Position numbers and translations under genes: made by a program
Origin: Aureococcus anophagefferens
Taxonomy: Eukaryota > Sar > Pelagophyceae > Pelagomonadales > Pelagomonadaceae
Direction: 5' to 3'
Assembly: GCF_000186865.1 (NCBI RefSeq)
Contig: NW_008705569.1
Coordinates: 811,307 to 875,306, forward strand
Length of the DNA stretch: 64,000 nucleotides
Shown here: positions 19,889 to 28,430 of the stretch, piece by piece
Layout: every line of letters begins with the position of its first letter
How positions within the stretch are numbered: the stretch's first letter is position 1
Notes under the pieces: generated by a model
Databases searched by the model: none
Seen by the model: only the letters and a program-made list of their open reading frames with translations
What the model was told of the DNA's origin: nothing

Positions 19889-20281
19889 GCGGCGCGCGCC
19901 TGACCCGCGCCGGTCGCCCCCGGGCGAGACCCGCGCCGCAGCGCCGCCGCCGCCGCCGTTCCGCTTCATGAATCCACCGCGCGCCCACGCGGCCGGAGAG
20001 AGAGAGGTCTCCCGGTACAGCACGCGCGGAGGACGACCCGCGGCCACCGAAGAAGACGAGCCGAGCGGCCAACCCCGCTGCCACCACGACGGACGAGTAA
20101 CCATTACGTCCCCACCCTCGAGAGCTGCGTCCTCCTCGGCGGGGCCCACCGAGACACCCCGGAGGGCAACGTGCACTGCGCTTGCACCAGGACTTGCACC
20201 CGACGCGTCAATAAATTTTATGAGATGCTGCCCACGATGGCGACGCGCTGCCCGTGAGGCTTCCTCCAAGCAAAAGCAGCG
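19889..20281. other. Intergenic region, 393 bp
   Basis: It lies between two forward genes. It begins with GC-rich 3' flank and contains ATAAATTTTATGAGATGC near 20210, an AT-rich pocket about 70 bp before the next ATG. No RNA gene or repeat was recognised. Confidence 0.5.
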
Positions 20282-22741
20282 ATGGTGCGCCAGTCGACGG
20301 CGGAGACGCTGTTCCTCGGCGCGATGATGTGCGTGGCCTTCGTGTCGCTGGCGGCGCTGTCCATCACCCTGGGCCTCGGCGGCGAGTCGCTGGGCAGCCC
20401 GCGGCGGTCCATGGCGACGCTCGAGGCGGCGTCGCTCGAGCTCTACCGCGAGGTCATGGCGCCCTACGACCTCGAGCTCGCGGACCACGACCACATGGCG
20501 CTGCGCGGCGCGGGCGTCGAGCACGCCTTGGTCGTCGAGGACAAGGGCGCGCTCCGCGCGGGCCCGGCGCCGCGGCGGCCCAAGTACGACGCGCGCGGCG
20601 CGCCCGTGCTCCAGCAGGGCCCCGGCGACCGCGCGCAGCCCAACCTCGAGATCCCCAACGAGGTCGCCGGGTTGAAAAAGCGCGGGCTCCACCCGATCGA
20701 CGCCGAAACGTGGGCGGCGTTCCGGTCGAAGCGCGTCGCCGCCGCGCGCGCGGCGCTGCCGGACCGCGCGCCGCCGCCGCCGCCGGCGGCCGAATCGCCG
20801 CCGCGCCGCGTCGCCGTCGACTACCCGCACAGCACCTTCCACTTCTCGCCCCACAACTACTTCGCGCTCGAGAGCCTGCTCGCCGCGCACGGGCCGGGCA
20901 CGGCCGTCGAGGCCACCATCGTGGCCCCGAACATGGGCACGCGCTTCCGCTACTCCAACGCCAACGCGTTGACCCAGTTCGAGCGCTACGTCAAGCTCGG
21001 CTTCGACGTGACGACGCGGATCGTCAACAGCGAGACGCAGCTCTACCGGGCCTGCCCCGGCGTGCACGCGGAGCGCGGGTCCTACCCGGGCCAGAAGTGG
21101 TGGACGGCGCACCGGCGGACCATGGCGCCCAAGTACGTCGACTTCATGAAGGGCTTCATGCGCGACGACGGCGACGTCGTGCCGCCGAGCTCGCTCACGT
21201 TCTTCCTCCGGATGCAGAGCCTCTGGCGGTCCGGCGGCGTGTTCGTCGACCTGAGCCTCTACTTCACGGCGCCCCTCGACCCGAGAGCGCGCGGCTTCGC
21301 CGTGGGGCCGTCGGAGTGCGGGCCCGACACGGACTTTTACCACGGCAACGCGCCGCCGCCGATGGTCCTCGCGTTCCCGGAGCCCTTCGACGCCGCGGCC
21401 GCGTGCGCGCTCAAGGCGCTCGACGCCTGCGGCGCCGACGTCGCCTGCGCCGACGACCTCGCCTACCGGCCGACGGCGCTCCTCGAACGCTGCTTCGACG
21501 GCGCGCCCAACGGCCTCGATGGCGCCGTCGAGTGGTTCGGCTGCGACGCGGCGCGCGCGCGGAATTTGCACCGCAACCCGGAGGCGCCGGAGACGGCCGC
21601 GAGCGCGCTCTGGCTCGGCCCCGTGGCGACGGACGGGTCCTACGACGAGACCGCGCCGGGGAGCTTCTTCGGGAGGAGCTACGCGGCCTTGCCCGCGCTC
21701 GAGGTCGCGCACGCGGCGTGCGCCGCGGAACTGCGGGAACAACGAAAGGCCTACTGCTACGGCTTCGAGTTCGCCGAGGCCGGCGAGGCGAGCGACGCCA
21801 AGGCCGACGCGCGCGAGCGGCGCATCGCGCGCGCGGGCTGCGCGCCGGCGCTCTTCGTCCCCGCGGCGCAAAAGGGCGCGTCGTCCTACCTCGCGAGCCT
21901 CCTCGTCACGCACCCGCAGGTCCTGCGGCCCCTCCGCGGGTCGCACTACAAGGAGCCCGGGGGCTACATCAACGCGGTCTACTACCGGCAGCCGCTGAGC
22001 AAGCGCGCGTCGCGCTACGCGTACTTCAAGAACGACGAGGGCCTCGTGAGTCTCGACGCGACGGTGACCTACGCGTCGGAGAGCCGCATGCCCGCCGTGC
22101 GCGCGGCCCTGGACGCGCCGGACGCGAAGATCGTCTTCGCGCTCCGCGAGCCCGTCGACCGGTCCTTCTCGGACTACCGCTTCTGCTACCGGCCCTACTT
22201 CCAGGACGGCGACATCAACTGGGACAAGGCCACGCAGGACACGCTCGCGACCTACGACCGCTGCTACGCCAAGGCCATGGACCTCCTCCGCCAGAACAGG
22301 ACGCGGGCGAGCGACGACGCGGGCATCGACAGCTACTACGGCCTCGCGTGCCAAAAGATGTTCCTCCGGCGCAAGGACCCCTACGGCCTCATCCGCAAGT
22401 CGCTCTACGTCTACCAGGTCATCCACTACATGCAGGTCTACGGCGCACACTCCGTCACGGCCGTGAGCTCCGAGCAGCTCCGGCGGGACGCGGCGGCCGT
22501 CGGCGACGCCGTCGCGGCCTTCGCGGGGCTCTGCACGTCCTACAAGTTCGAGGCCATCGCGCCCGTGCACGTGACGCCCATCACGCCCAAGCCCGAGCAC
22601 TTCTGGTCCCAGGCGGGCTACACGACGCTGCGGGACTGGTTCGAGCCCTACAACGACCGGCTCTACGCGGCGCTCGGCACGACGGAGGCGGCCCTCGGCT
22701 GGGAGCGCAAGGTCCACCGCGACTTCCGCGCCCCCTCATAA
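20282..22741 (+). CDS. Type II membrane fusion of a glycosyltransferase-like domain and a sulfotransferase
   Basis: An intronless protein of 819 aa. One N-terminal hydrophobic segment (about 7-33) gives a Golgi type II topology. Residues about 190-350 resemble a GT32/capsular-type transferase (SLTFFLRMQSLWRSGGVFVDL), but the expected DXD is VDLSLY, so the acid pair may be lost. The C-terminal half (about 520-800) is a sulfotransferase. FVPAAQKGASSYLASLL is the 5'-phosphosulfate loop of the PAPS site, and FALREPVDRSFSDYRF is the 3'-phosphate motif with its conserved Arg and Ser, as in heparan-type sulfotransferases. The product probably assembles or modifies sulfated polysaccharide in the Golgi. 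The stop lies in a duplicated 54-bp segment shared with the convergent neighbour. Confidence 0.85.
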   Translation: MVRQSTAETLFLGAMMCVAFVSLAALSITLGLGGESLGSPRRSMATLEAASLELYREVMAPYDLELADHDHMALRGAGVEHALVVEDKGALRAGPAPRRPKYDARGAPVLQQGPGDRAQPNLEIPNEVAGLKKRGLHPIDAETWAAFRSKRVAAARAALPDRAPPPPPAAESPPRRVAVDYPHSTFHFSPHNYFALESLLAAHGPGTAVEATIVAPNMGTRFRYSNANALTQFERYVKLGFDVTTRIVNSETQLYRACPGVHAERGSYPGQKWWTAHRRTMAPKYVDFMKGFMRDDGDVVPPSSLTFFLRMQSLWRSGGVFVDLSLYFTAPLDPRARGFAVGPSECGPDTDFYHGNAPPPMVLAFPEPFDAAAACALKALDACGADVACADDLAYRPTALLERCFDGAPNGLDGAVEWFGCDAARARNLHRNPEAPETAASALWLGPVATDGSYDETAPGSFFGRSYAALPALEVAHAACAAELREQRKAYCYGFEFAEAGEASDAKADARERRIARAGCAPALFVPAAQKGASSYLASLLVTHPQVLRPLRGSHYKEPGGYINAVYYRQPLSKRASRYAYFKNDEGLVSLDATVTYASESRMPAVRAALDAPDAKIVFALREPVDRSFSDYRFCYRPYFQDGDINWDKATQDTLATYDRCYAKAMDLLRQNRTRASDDAGIDSYYGLACQKMFLRRKDPYGLIRKSLYVYQVIHYMQVYGAHSVTAVSSEQLRRDAAAVGDAVAAFAGLCTSYKFEAIAPVHVTPITPKPEHFWSQAGYTTLRDWFEPYNDRLYAALGTTEAALGWERKVHRDFRAPS

Positions 22742-22818
22742 TGTTTAGTGCGGCGCGCCCGCGGGGTCCACCGCGACTTCCGCGACCCCTAAAAAATTAG
22801 TGCGGCGCGCCCGTCGGG
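22711..22818. repeat. 54-bp tandem duplication across a convergent gene junction
   Basis: Two units, 22711-22764 and 22765-22818, begin GGTCCACCGCGACTTCCGCG and end near TTAGTGCGGCGCGCCCG. The first contains the last codons and stop of the forward gene. The second contains the stop and last codons of the reverse gene. Confidence 0.9.
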
Positions 22819-24624
22819 TCGTTGAGGGGCCGGTCCGGCGACGCGGACGCGTAGGTGCCCGACGCGTAGGCCGACGCGCCCGCGAAGATCCAGTCGTCGA
22901 GCGACGCGCGGCCCGCGTCGCGGAACGCCGCGTGGCGCGCGCGGATGCGCTCGATGGCCCGCGCCTCGCCGTGGGCCTCGAGCAGGCTCGTCAGGTCCTC
23001 GATGAAGGCCGCGCCGCCGTCGTCGTCCGCCCACGGCCGCAGCGGCGGCAGCGCGCGGCGGAGGACGCGCTTCACCCAGCGCTGCGCGCCGCCGTTCCAG
23101 CGCAGGGGCACGTCGTAGCCGCCGTCGGTGAAGATGGTCCGCAGCTCGTCGCCGAGCGACGCGACGTAGGCGTCGAAGTCGAGCGCGTTCGTCTTCTCGC
23201 GCGCGAGAGTCATCTGCGCCTCCGTCGCCGTCGGCGGCGGCGTCTTCGCCTCCAGCTTCGCCGCCTCCATGGCCGCGACCGCGCGGTTCATGACCGTCAG
23301 GTTCGTCGCGAGGCCCGCGGCGGCGACCCAGAGCCCCAGCCCCGTCAGCACCCAGGCCGCGGTGCGGTCGCGCTCCACGAGGAAGACGACCAAGGGCGCG
23401 GACGCGATGGACCCCAAATTCTTGCCCTGCTGCGCGACGGACTTGGCCGTCGCGATCTGCCGCGGGTACTTGAGCGTCACGTAGCCGTTGGACATGTTCA
23501 TGGCGCAGCCCACGAGCAGCCCCATGCCGCCGCCGAAGCCGCAGCCGCAGAGCGCGACCTGGTACAGCCGCCGGCAGAAGCCGTGCATGGCCCACGAGAA
23601 GCCGCCCACGCCGCCGCCGACGACGACGCAAAAGAAGTCGCCGAAGCGCTTCGAGACGATGAGGTAGCCCATGGTCATCGATAAGATCATCGACGTCGAC
23701 GACGGGATGGCGATGAGCCCCGCGGCCTCCGCGACGGCTTCCCGCGTCTTCTCGTCCGAGTCTTCTTCCAGCCCGAAGCACCGCCGGCTCACCAGGATCG
23801 AGTACCTGCGGGGCGTTCGAATCGCGGCGCGCGCGCGGGCGCCGCCGACGCCGCGTGGAGTACATGAGCATGAGCGAGATGACGACGACGAAGATGGGCA
23901 CGAAGCAGCAGGCCTGGAGCAGGAGCACGGGGTCCTTGTAGGGGTTCTCGAGGTCCTCGAACTTGACGTCGTCCTTCTCGACGGGCGCGCCGACGAGCGG
24001 ACCGTCCTCGTCGTCGTCGTCCTTCGCGTCGGTATCCCCGAGCTCCGCCACCTCCTTCATGAACCGCGCGCAGAAGACGAAGCCGAGCGCGGCGACGCCC
24101 GCGGAGATGAAGAACGGCAGGTTCAGCCCGAAGCGCGCGACCGCGCCGCCGATGGGCGCCATCGTCATGGGCACGACCATGTTGCAGGCCATGGCCGTCG
24201 ACACGCGCTTCTTCGCCAGGGCCATGTCCGGGATGCTCAGCTCCAGGATGTAGGCGATGCAGAGGCCCAGCGTGCCGCCGAAGAGGCCCGCGACGATCTT
24301 GCCGACCAAGAACGTCGCGAAGCCGTCGGCCGCGTACGCCGCGCAGGCCTGGATCGCGTAGGCCGCGAAGGACCCGGCGATGGACACGAGCACCGTGGCC
24401 TTGCGGCCGCCGCGGTCCGCGGCGCGCGGCATCCACAGATTGGACACGAGGTTACACACCTCGCGCGCCGCCAGGATGAGCGACAGCCGCGGCAGCGAGA
24501 TGCCGAGCTCCTGCGAGTAGGGGAACTGGGCCGGCTCCGTGAACTTGGAGCCCATGCGGTCCACGACGATGACGACGAGGCAGACGACGAAGGCCATCGT
24601 GTCCGGCGCGAAGGTGGCGGCCAT
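22797..24624 (-). CDS. MFS-type membrane transporter
   Basis: Exons 24624-23864 and 23805-22797 total 1770 nt (589 aa). About twelve hydrophobic segments are visible. WMPRAADRGGRKATVLVS, after the second helix, is the MFS signature loop G-R..D..GRK. A long acidic cytoplasmic loop (DAKDDDDEDGPLVGAPVEKDD) sits in the middle, as in many MFS carriers. LFGGTLGLCIAYILEL and VVGGGVGGFSWAMHG are glycine-rich helices. The C-terminal 150 residues are soluble. The substrate cannot be told. The intron is a possible old introner (see 23806). Removing it joins L-M-Y-S-I-L-V-S-R-R and keeps the frame. Confidence 0.8.
23806..23855 (-). mobile_element. Putative small introner (family D) in MFS gene
   Basis: The intron 23806-23863 (58 nt) begins GTACTCCA and is followed by exon GTACTCGA, a 7-of-8 direct repeat, which is the layout of the introners. 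The 50-bp body ends CGCCCCGCAG and begins CGCGGCGTCGG in the gene sense, a loose inverted pair. Removal restores phase 2 coding. No second copy was found in this window, so transposon origin is inferred. Confidence 0.5.
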
Positions 24625-24806
24625 GGTGATGGGCCACTACTGTCGGGCTGCGCCTGTTCCCAGACTCGTCTCTGGTGCGGCACCTTCAACCTTGCACCAT
24701 CGTTGCAGACGATTTCGGGACCGCGCGACCATACGGGCGACGACGACGATCACGAGGACATCCGCGCCGCCACGCAGCGACTCCCTGTAAAGTCCCGACC
24801 GAGTCG

Positions 24807-25625
24807 TTACTCCCCCTCCTCGTCCTCGAACCAGGGCGCGGCGCCGCGGCCCTCGACGCCGAGGCGGATGGCCTGCCACTGGCCCATGATCGTCGCGGAC
24901 TCGAAGGGCTTCCAGCCGCGCACGACGCCCTCGACGAAGTTGCCGTCCGCGCCGACGCGCGCGGAGAAGAGCCGCTTCCCGTTCCACCCGAGGGGGAAGT
25001 CGCGCGTGAACGTGAGGAACGACCCGTCCTCCAGGCGCCACTTGCCGCTGGCGCCCCAGCCCCACTCCGAGTTGCCGTCCTCCTTGCAGCGGACCCAGGT
25101 CACGTCGATCTTCTCCTTGTCGCGCCAGAGCACGCCGATCTTCCACTCGCTTCCGACGAAGTCGGCCTCGCGGTACGTCGCCTCGGCGGGGCCCGCGACG
25201 TCCTCCTGGAAGGCCGCCGCCGCCGCCAGCGTCTCCGCCGGCTCCTCGAAGCCGGGCGGCAGCGGCGCGTCGTCGGGGAAGGCCTCGAACGCCTCGAAGT
25301 CCGCGGCCGCGGCGTCGCCCAACAGCTCGCTGCTCTCCGACACGGGGTTCCCGAACATGTCGACGCCCGCGGCGTCGTCGGGCAGGGCGGCCGACGCGTC
25401 GGACGCCGCGGCCTCGGCGCCGTCCGCCGCGTCCTCGGCGCCGTCCGCCGCCACGGCCGGCTCCTCCGTTCGTCGCGCGTCCGAGGCGCCGTAGAGCGTG
25501 TCCGTGCTCGACATGCGTAGAGCGTGTCCGCGCGGCGCCGGGGGCGCGCCCAGGAAGGCCGCGGCCCGCAGGCAGAGCGCCGCCGCCAGCGTCAGCCGCG
25601 CCAGCGTCATCCGCGTACTCATCAT
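24807..25625 (-). CDS. Plastid-targeted protein of unknown function
   Basis: An intronless protein of 272 aa. MMSTRMTLARLTLAAALCLRAAAFLGAPP is a signal peptide whose predicted cleavage leaves a phenylalanine (A-A-A-F). This is the bipartite plastid leader pattern of stramenopiles, followed by a short transit-like stretch. A long Ala/Asp/Glu spacer (about 45-145) leads to a compact domain with many Trp: GSEWKIGVLW, SEWGWGASGKWRLEDGSF, GWNGKRLFSARV. This resembles conserved small beta-barrel proteins of algal plastids, but I cannot name the family. It probably acts in the plastid stroma or thylakoid. Confidence 0.75.
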   Translation of the reverse strand: MMSTRMTLARLTLAAALCLRAAAFLGAPPAPRGHALRMSSTDTLYGASDARRTEEPAVAADGAEDAADGAEAAASDASAALPDDAAGVDMFGNPVSESSELLGDAAAADFEAFEAFPDDAPLPPGFEEPAETLAAAAAFQEDVAGPAEATYREADFVGSEWKIGVLWRDKEKIDVTWVRCKEDGNSEWGWGASGKWRLEDGSFLTFTRDFPLGWNGKRLFSARVGADGNFVEGVVRGWKPFESATIMGQWQAIRLGVEGRGAAPWFEDEEGE

Positions 25626-25895
25626 GCTGGAGCTTCAATCAGACACAGCTCTTCGCCAGCCTCAACGTTGTGAAGTGAACTCGAACGACACGATGAACGC
25701 GAGCCCCAGGCGCCTCGCCGCCGTACGAGCGACACGAAGGAGATTAGAAGGGACCAAAAAAGGCGGAACACAAAAGAGCGCAGGAAGGTGCGCGGCGTGG
25801 GTGCGAATTGAGCGCGAATGGAAGGTGCGCGAGTTGACTTGCGAGTTGGGTGCGAATTTGGCGGCCGCTTGCGCGGTGGGCCGTCGCTCGCGACG

Positions 25896-28259
25896 TCAGG
25901 GCGCGAGGGCGCGGCGCGGCGAGCCGACGTTGTAGCGCCGCGCGAGGATGGCGATGACGCTGTTGAGCACGAGCATCGTGTACGCGAAGAGGATCATCGC
26001 GACCTTCTGCTGGTCGACGGGGTGGCCGAAGCAGGACATGCCGACCTGGGCAGCAAAAGGGTGATTCAATTTCGCTTCAACGTGAGTGTTCCACGCGCGC
26101 GCGTTCCGTAAAAGCATCCACGCTTCGAGACCGTTCCGAGAGATGATCGCTCGTCCAAAAATCAGCCGAAACGAGTGGAAAACGGCCGAGATAGGAGCCT
26201 TTGAAGTTGGGAATTTCGCTCTCTTTTGCTGCCCTGATGCCGACGAGGTGGTCCTCGAGGACCTGGGACAGCGCCGCGGCGTGGACGTGGGCGTCGTTTG
26301 CGTAGGCGATGCGCTTCGCCTCGCCGCGCACCTCGCGGCACTTGGACGTCACGGACGCGGCGAAGACGACCGTCGAGAAGATGACCAGGCCCGCGGACCC
26401 GACGAAGAAGGCGTCCTGGAAGTAGTAGCAATACCCGTAGGGCGTGTGCTTCAGCTCGCCCACCGTGTGGAGCGTCACGTGGTTGAGCACGACGAAGGTC
26501 TGGGCGAAGGCGACGAGGAGGAAGTGGATGAGGATCGACGACCACGCGTCCGACGACCGCGTCAAGCTCGCCTGCGTCGCGCCGCACGTCGCCGCGACGT
26601 CCTCGAGGAGCTCGTCGAGGTCGTAGCGCGCGTAGGCGCCGCCCCGGCTCACCTCGGCGGACAGCTCGGAGCTGCCGAACGTGCGCCGGTCGCGCGTGTC
26701 GTAGTGGGCGGTGCATCTTCGCGATGACGCGCTCGCCCGCGAGCGCGACGTCGATGGTGTGGAGGTAGGAGTACAGCGCGAACAGCGCGTACTGGCCCGT
26801 GATGGCGCACATGACCATGGTGATGAAGACCCACATGAGGAGCCCGTGCGCGCGGACCGCGGCCACATCGACGCCGGAAGCGCCCGTCCGCGGCGCCGTC
26901 GCGCCGAAGTCGCCGAGGGGCGTCGCCGGCAGCGCGTACGCCGCGAGCACGACCACCACGAAGCACGCCTGGCCCACGACCGTGCACCGCAGGCCGATGC
27001 CGATGTTCTTCACCGCCGCGCCGACGACGGACGACTCGTGCGCGACGAGCGAATTCACGAGCCCCGACGACCGCACGTCGTTGAGCGTCCGCCGCCAGAA
27101 CCGGAAGCCGTGGACGGCGGGCACGTGCACGTAGGCCGTCAGGAGCGACATGGGCAACGTGTGGTAGGGCGTCGCCGCCAGGAAGGCGTTCCCGAGGCAC
27201 GCGAGGCCGCACGCGCCGAAACCCGCGAGGAAGAACGCCTCGTAGACCGGCGCGTAGCGCTTCCACCTGGGCAGCAAAAGGGTGATTCAAGTTCGCTTCA
27301 ACGTGAGTGTTCCGCGCGCGCGCGTTCCGGAAAAAGCATCCACGCTTCGAGACCGTTCCGAGAGATGATCGCTCGTCCAAAAATCAGCCGAAACGAGTGG
27401 AAACCGGCCGAGATATGAGCCTTTGAAGTTGGGAATTTCGCTCTCTTTTGCTGCCCTGGTTTCCACTCGCCCATGAAGCGCCAGAGGCCGCTCGACGCCA
27501 TGATCCACGTCGCGAGCCGCGGGGCGTCGAGGGCCGCGACGAGGAGGTCCTGCGCGTAGAGCAGCGTCGACGACGGGCTCCGCTGCTGCTCCTCGTCGGG
27601 AGCGCCCGTGCGCTGGTGCCTGGGCAGCAAAAGGGTGATTCAACGTCGCTTCAACGTGAGTGTTCCGCGCGCGCGCGTTCCGGAAAAAGCATCCACGCTT
27701 CGAGACCGTTCCGAGAGATGATCGCTCGTCCAAAAATCAGCCGAAACGAGCGGAAAACGGCCGAGATAGGAGCCTTTGAAGTTGGGAATTTCGCTCTCTT
27801 TTGCTGCCCTGGCTGGTGCTGGAGGTCGAGGAGGATGCGCTTCACGCGCGCGCCCGTGTCCAGGCCGTGCTCCGACGGGATGCGCTGGAAGAAGATCGTG
27901 CGCCGCTCGGGCTCGCCGGCGGCGCCGCCGTCGTCGTCGTCGCGCTTCGACCGCCGCCGGATGCTCCCCGTCGTGCTCGAGCTCAGGAGCGTGTCCGCGT
28001 TGGAGCTGCCGACGGAGTGGAGCGCGGGCATGCTCACGGACGCGGAACCCTTGGGACCGAGGCGCCACGAATGCCGCTCCCGCACGCCGTCGTCGGGCGG
28101 CGGCGGCAGCCCGCCGAAGGAGACGGTGCGCGCCGACGCTGCGGCGGTGCTCTCGGCGGGCGCCATGGAGACGCCGGTCGCGGCGAGCGCCATGGACTGC
28201 CGCTCGCGCTCGCCATCGCCGCCCGCGGCGAGCGCCTCCCGCTCGACCTCGGCAGCCAT
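25896..28259 (-). CDS. Multi-pass membrane protein of unknown function with three introners
   Basis: Exons are 28259-27820, 27619-27467, 27266-26245 and 26045-25896, separated by introners B4, B3 and B2. The N-terminal 150 residues are polar and basic (SIRRRSKRDDDD). Six or seven transmembrane helices follow, for example YEAFFLAGFGACGLACLGNAFLA, ACFVVVVLAAYAL, LLMWVFITMVMCAITGQYAL and AFFVGSAGLVIFSTVVFAA. No motif identifies the family. Total exon length is 1765 nt, one base more than a multiple of three. The shift maps to about 26700-26725, between ...ERVIAKMH and AHYDTRDRRTF. It may be an assembly error or a real frameshift. Confidence 0.7.
26046..26236 (+). mobile_element. Introner, family B (copy B2)
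   Basis: A 191-bp element from CTGGGCAGCAAAAGG to CTTTTGCTGCCCTG, flanked by the perfect 8-bp repeat ATGCCGAC (26038-26045 and 26237-26244). It is antisense to the host. The intron uses GT of target copy GTCGGCAT and terminal CCCAG, phase 0, restoring D-H-L-V-G-M-S. Confidence 0.95.
27267..27458 (+). mobile_element. Introner, family B (copy B3)
   Basis: A 192-bp element flanked by GCTTCCAC (27259-27266) and GTTTCCAC (27459-27466), seven of eight bases identical. It is antisense to the host. GT comes from target GTGGAAAC and AG from CCCAG. Phase 2, restoring F-M-G-E-W-K-R-Y. Confidence 0.93.
27620..27811 (+). mobile_element. Introner, family B (copy B4)
   Basis: A 192-bp element flanked by the perfect 8-bp repeat GCTGGTGC (27612-27619 and 27812-27819). 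It is antisense to the host. In the gene sense the target copy is GCACCAGC, so the exactly restoring intron is GC-AG, phase 2, giving L-D-L-Q-H-Q-R-T-G. The exon between B4 and B3 is 153 nt. Confidence 0.93.
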
Positions 28260-28430
28260 CTCGGCCCGGATCTCGGCCCGCGTTCCGGGGCGGCGGGCGC
28301 CCGGGCGCCCGGGCGCCCGGGCGGGTGCGCTGGGCAGCGGTGCAAGGTCAAGATCAGCATCGAACTGTCACATGATGTCAACAAGCCAAGCTTGAACTAC
28401 TTCACGACCTCACTGCGCTCGGAAGCTCCC

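Noticed and set aside
9311..20245. Shared 16-mer GCTGCCCACGATGGCG upstream of two genes
   Set aside because: One such shared pair is expected by chance in a window of this size and composition.
18227..22717. Very long open frame on the reverse strand through the PstS-like and transferase genes
   Set aside because: Shadow of high third-position GC in the forward genes; the peptide is repetitive Arg/Val/Gly without domains, while the forward frames match known families.
23806..23855. tRNA-like GTTCGAATC string
   Set aside because: It is inside the MFS intron; no acceptor, D or anticodon stem can be formed around it.
28330..28338. CTGGGCAGC upstream of the multi-pass membrane gene as a family B relic
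   Set aside because: Only nine bases match the element end, too short to distinguish from chance in GC-rich sequence.
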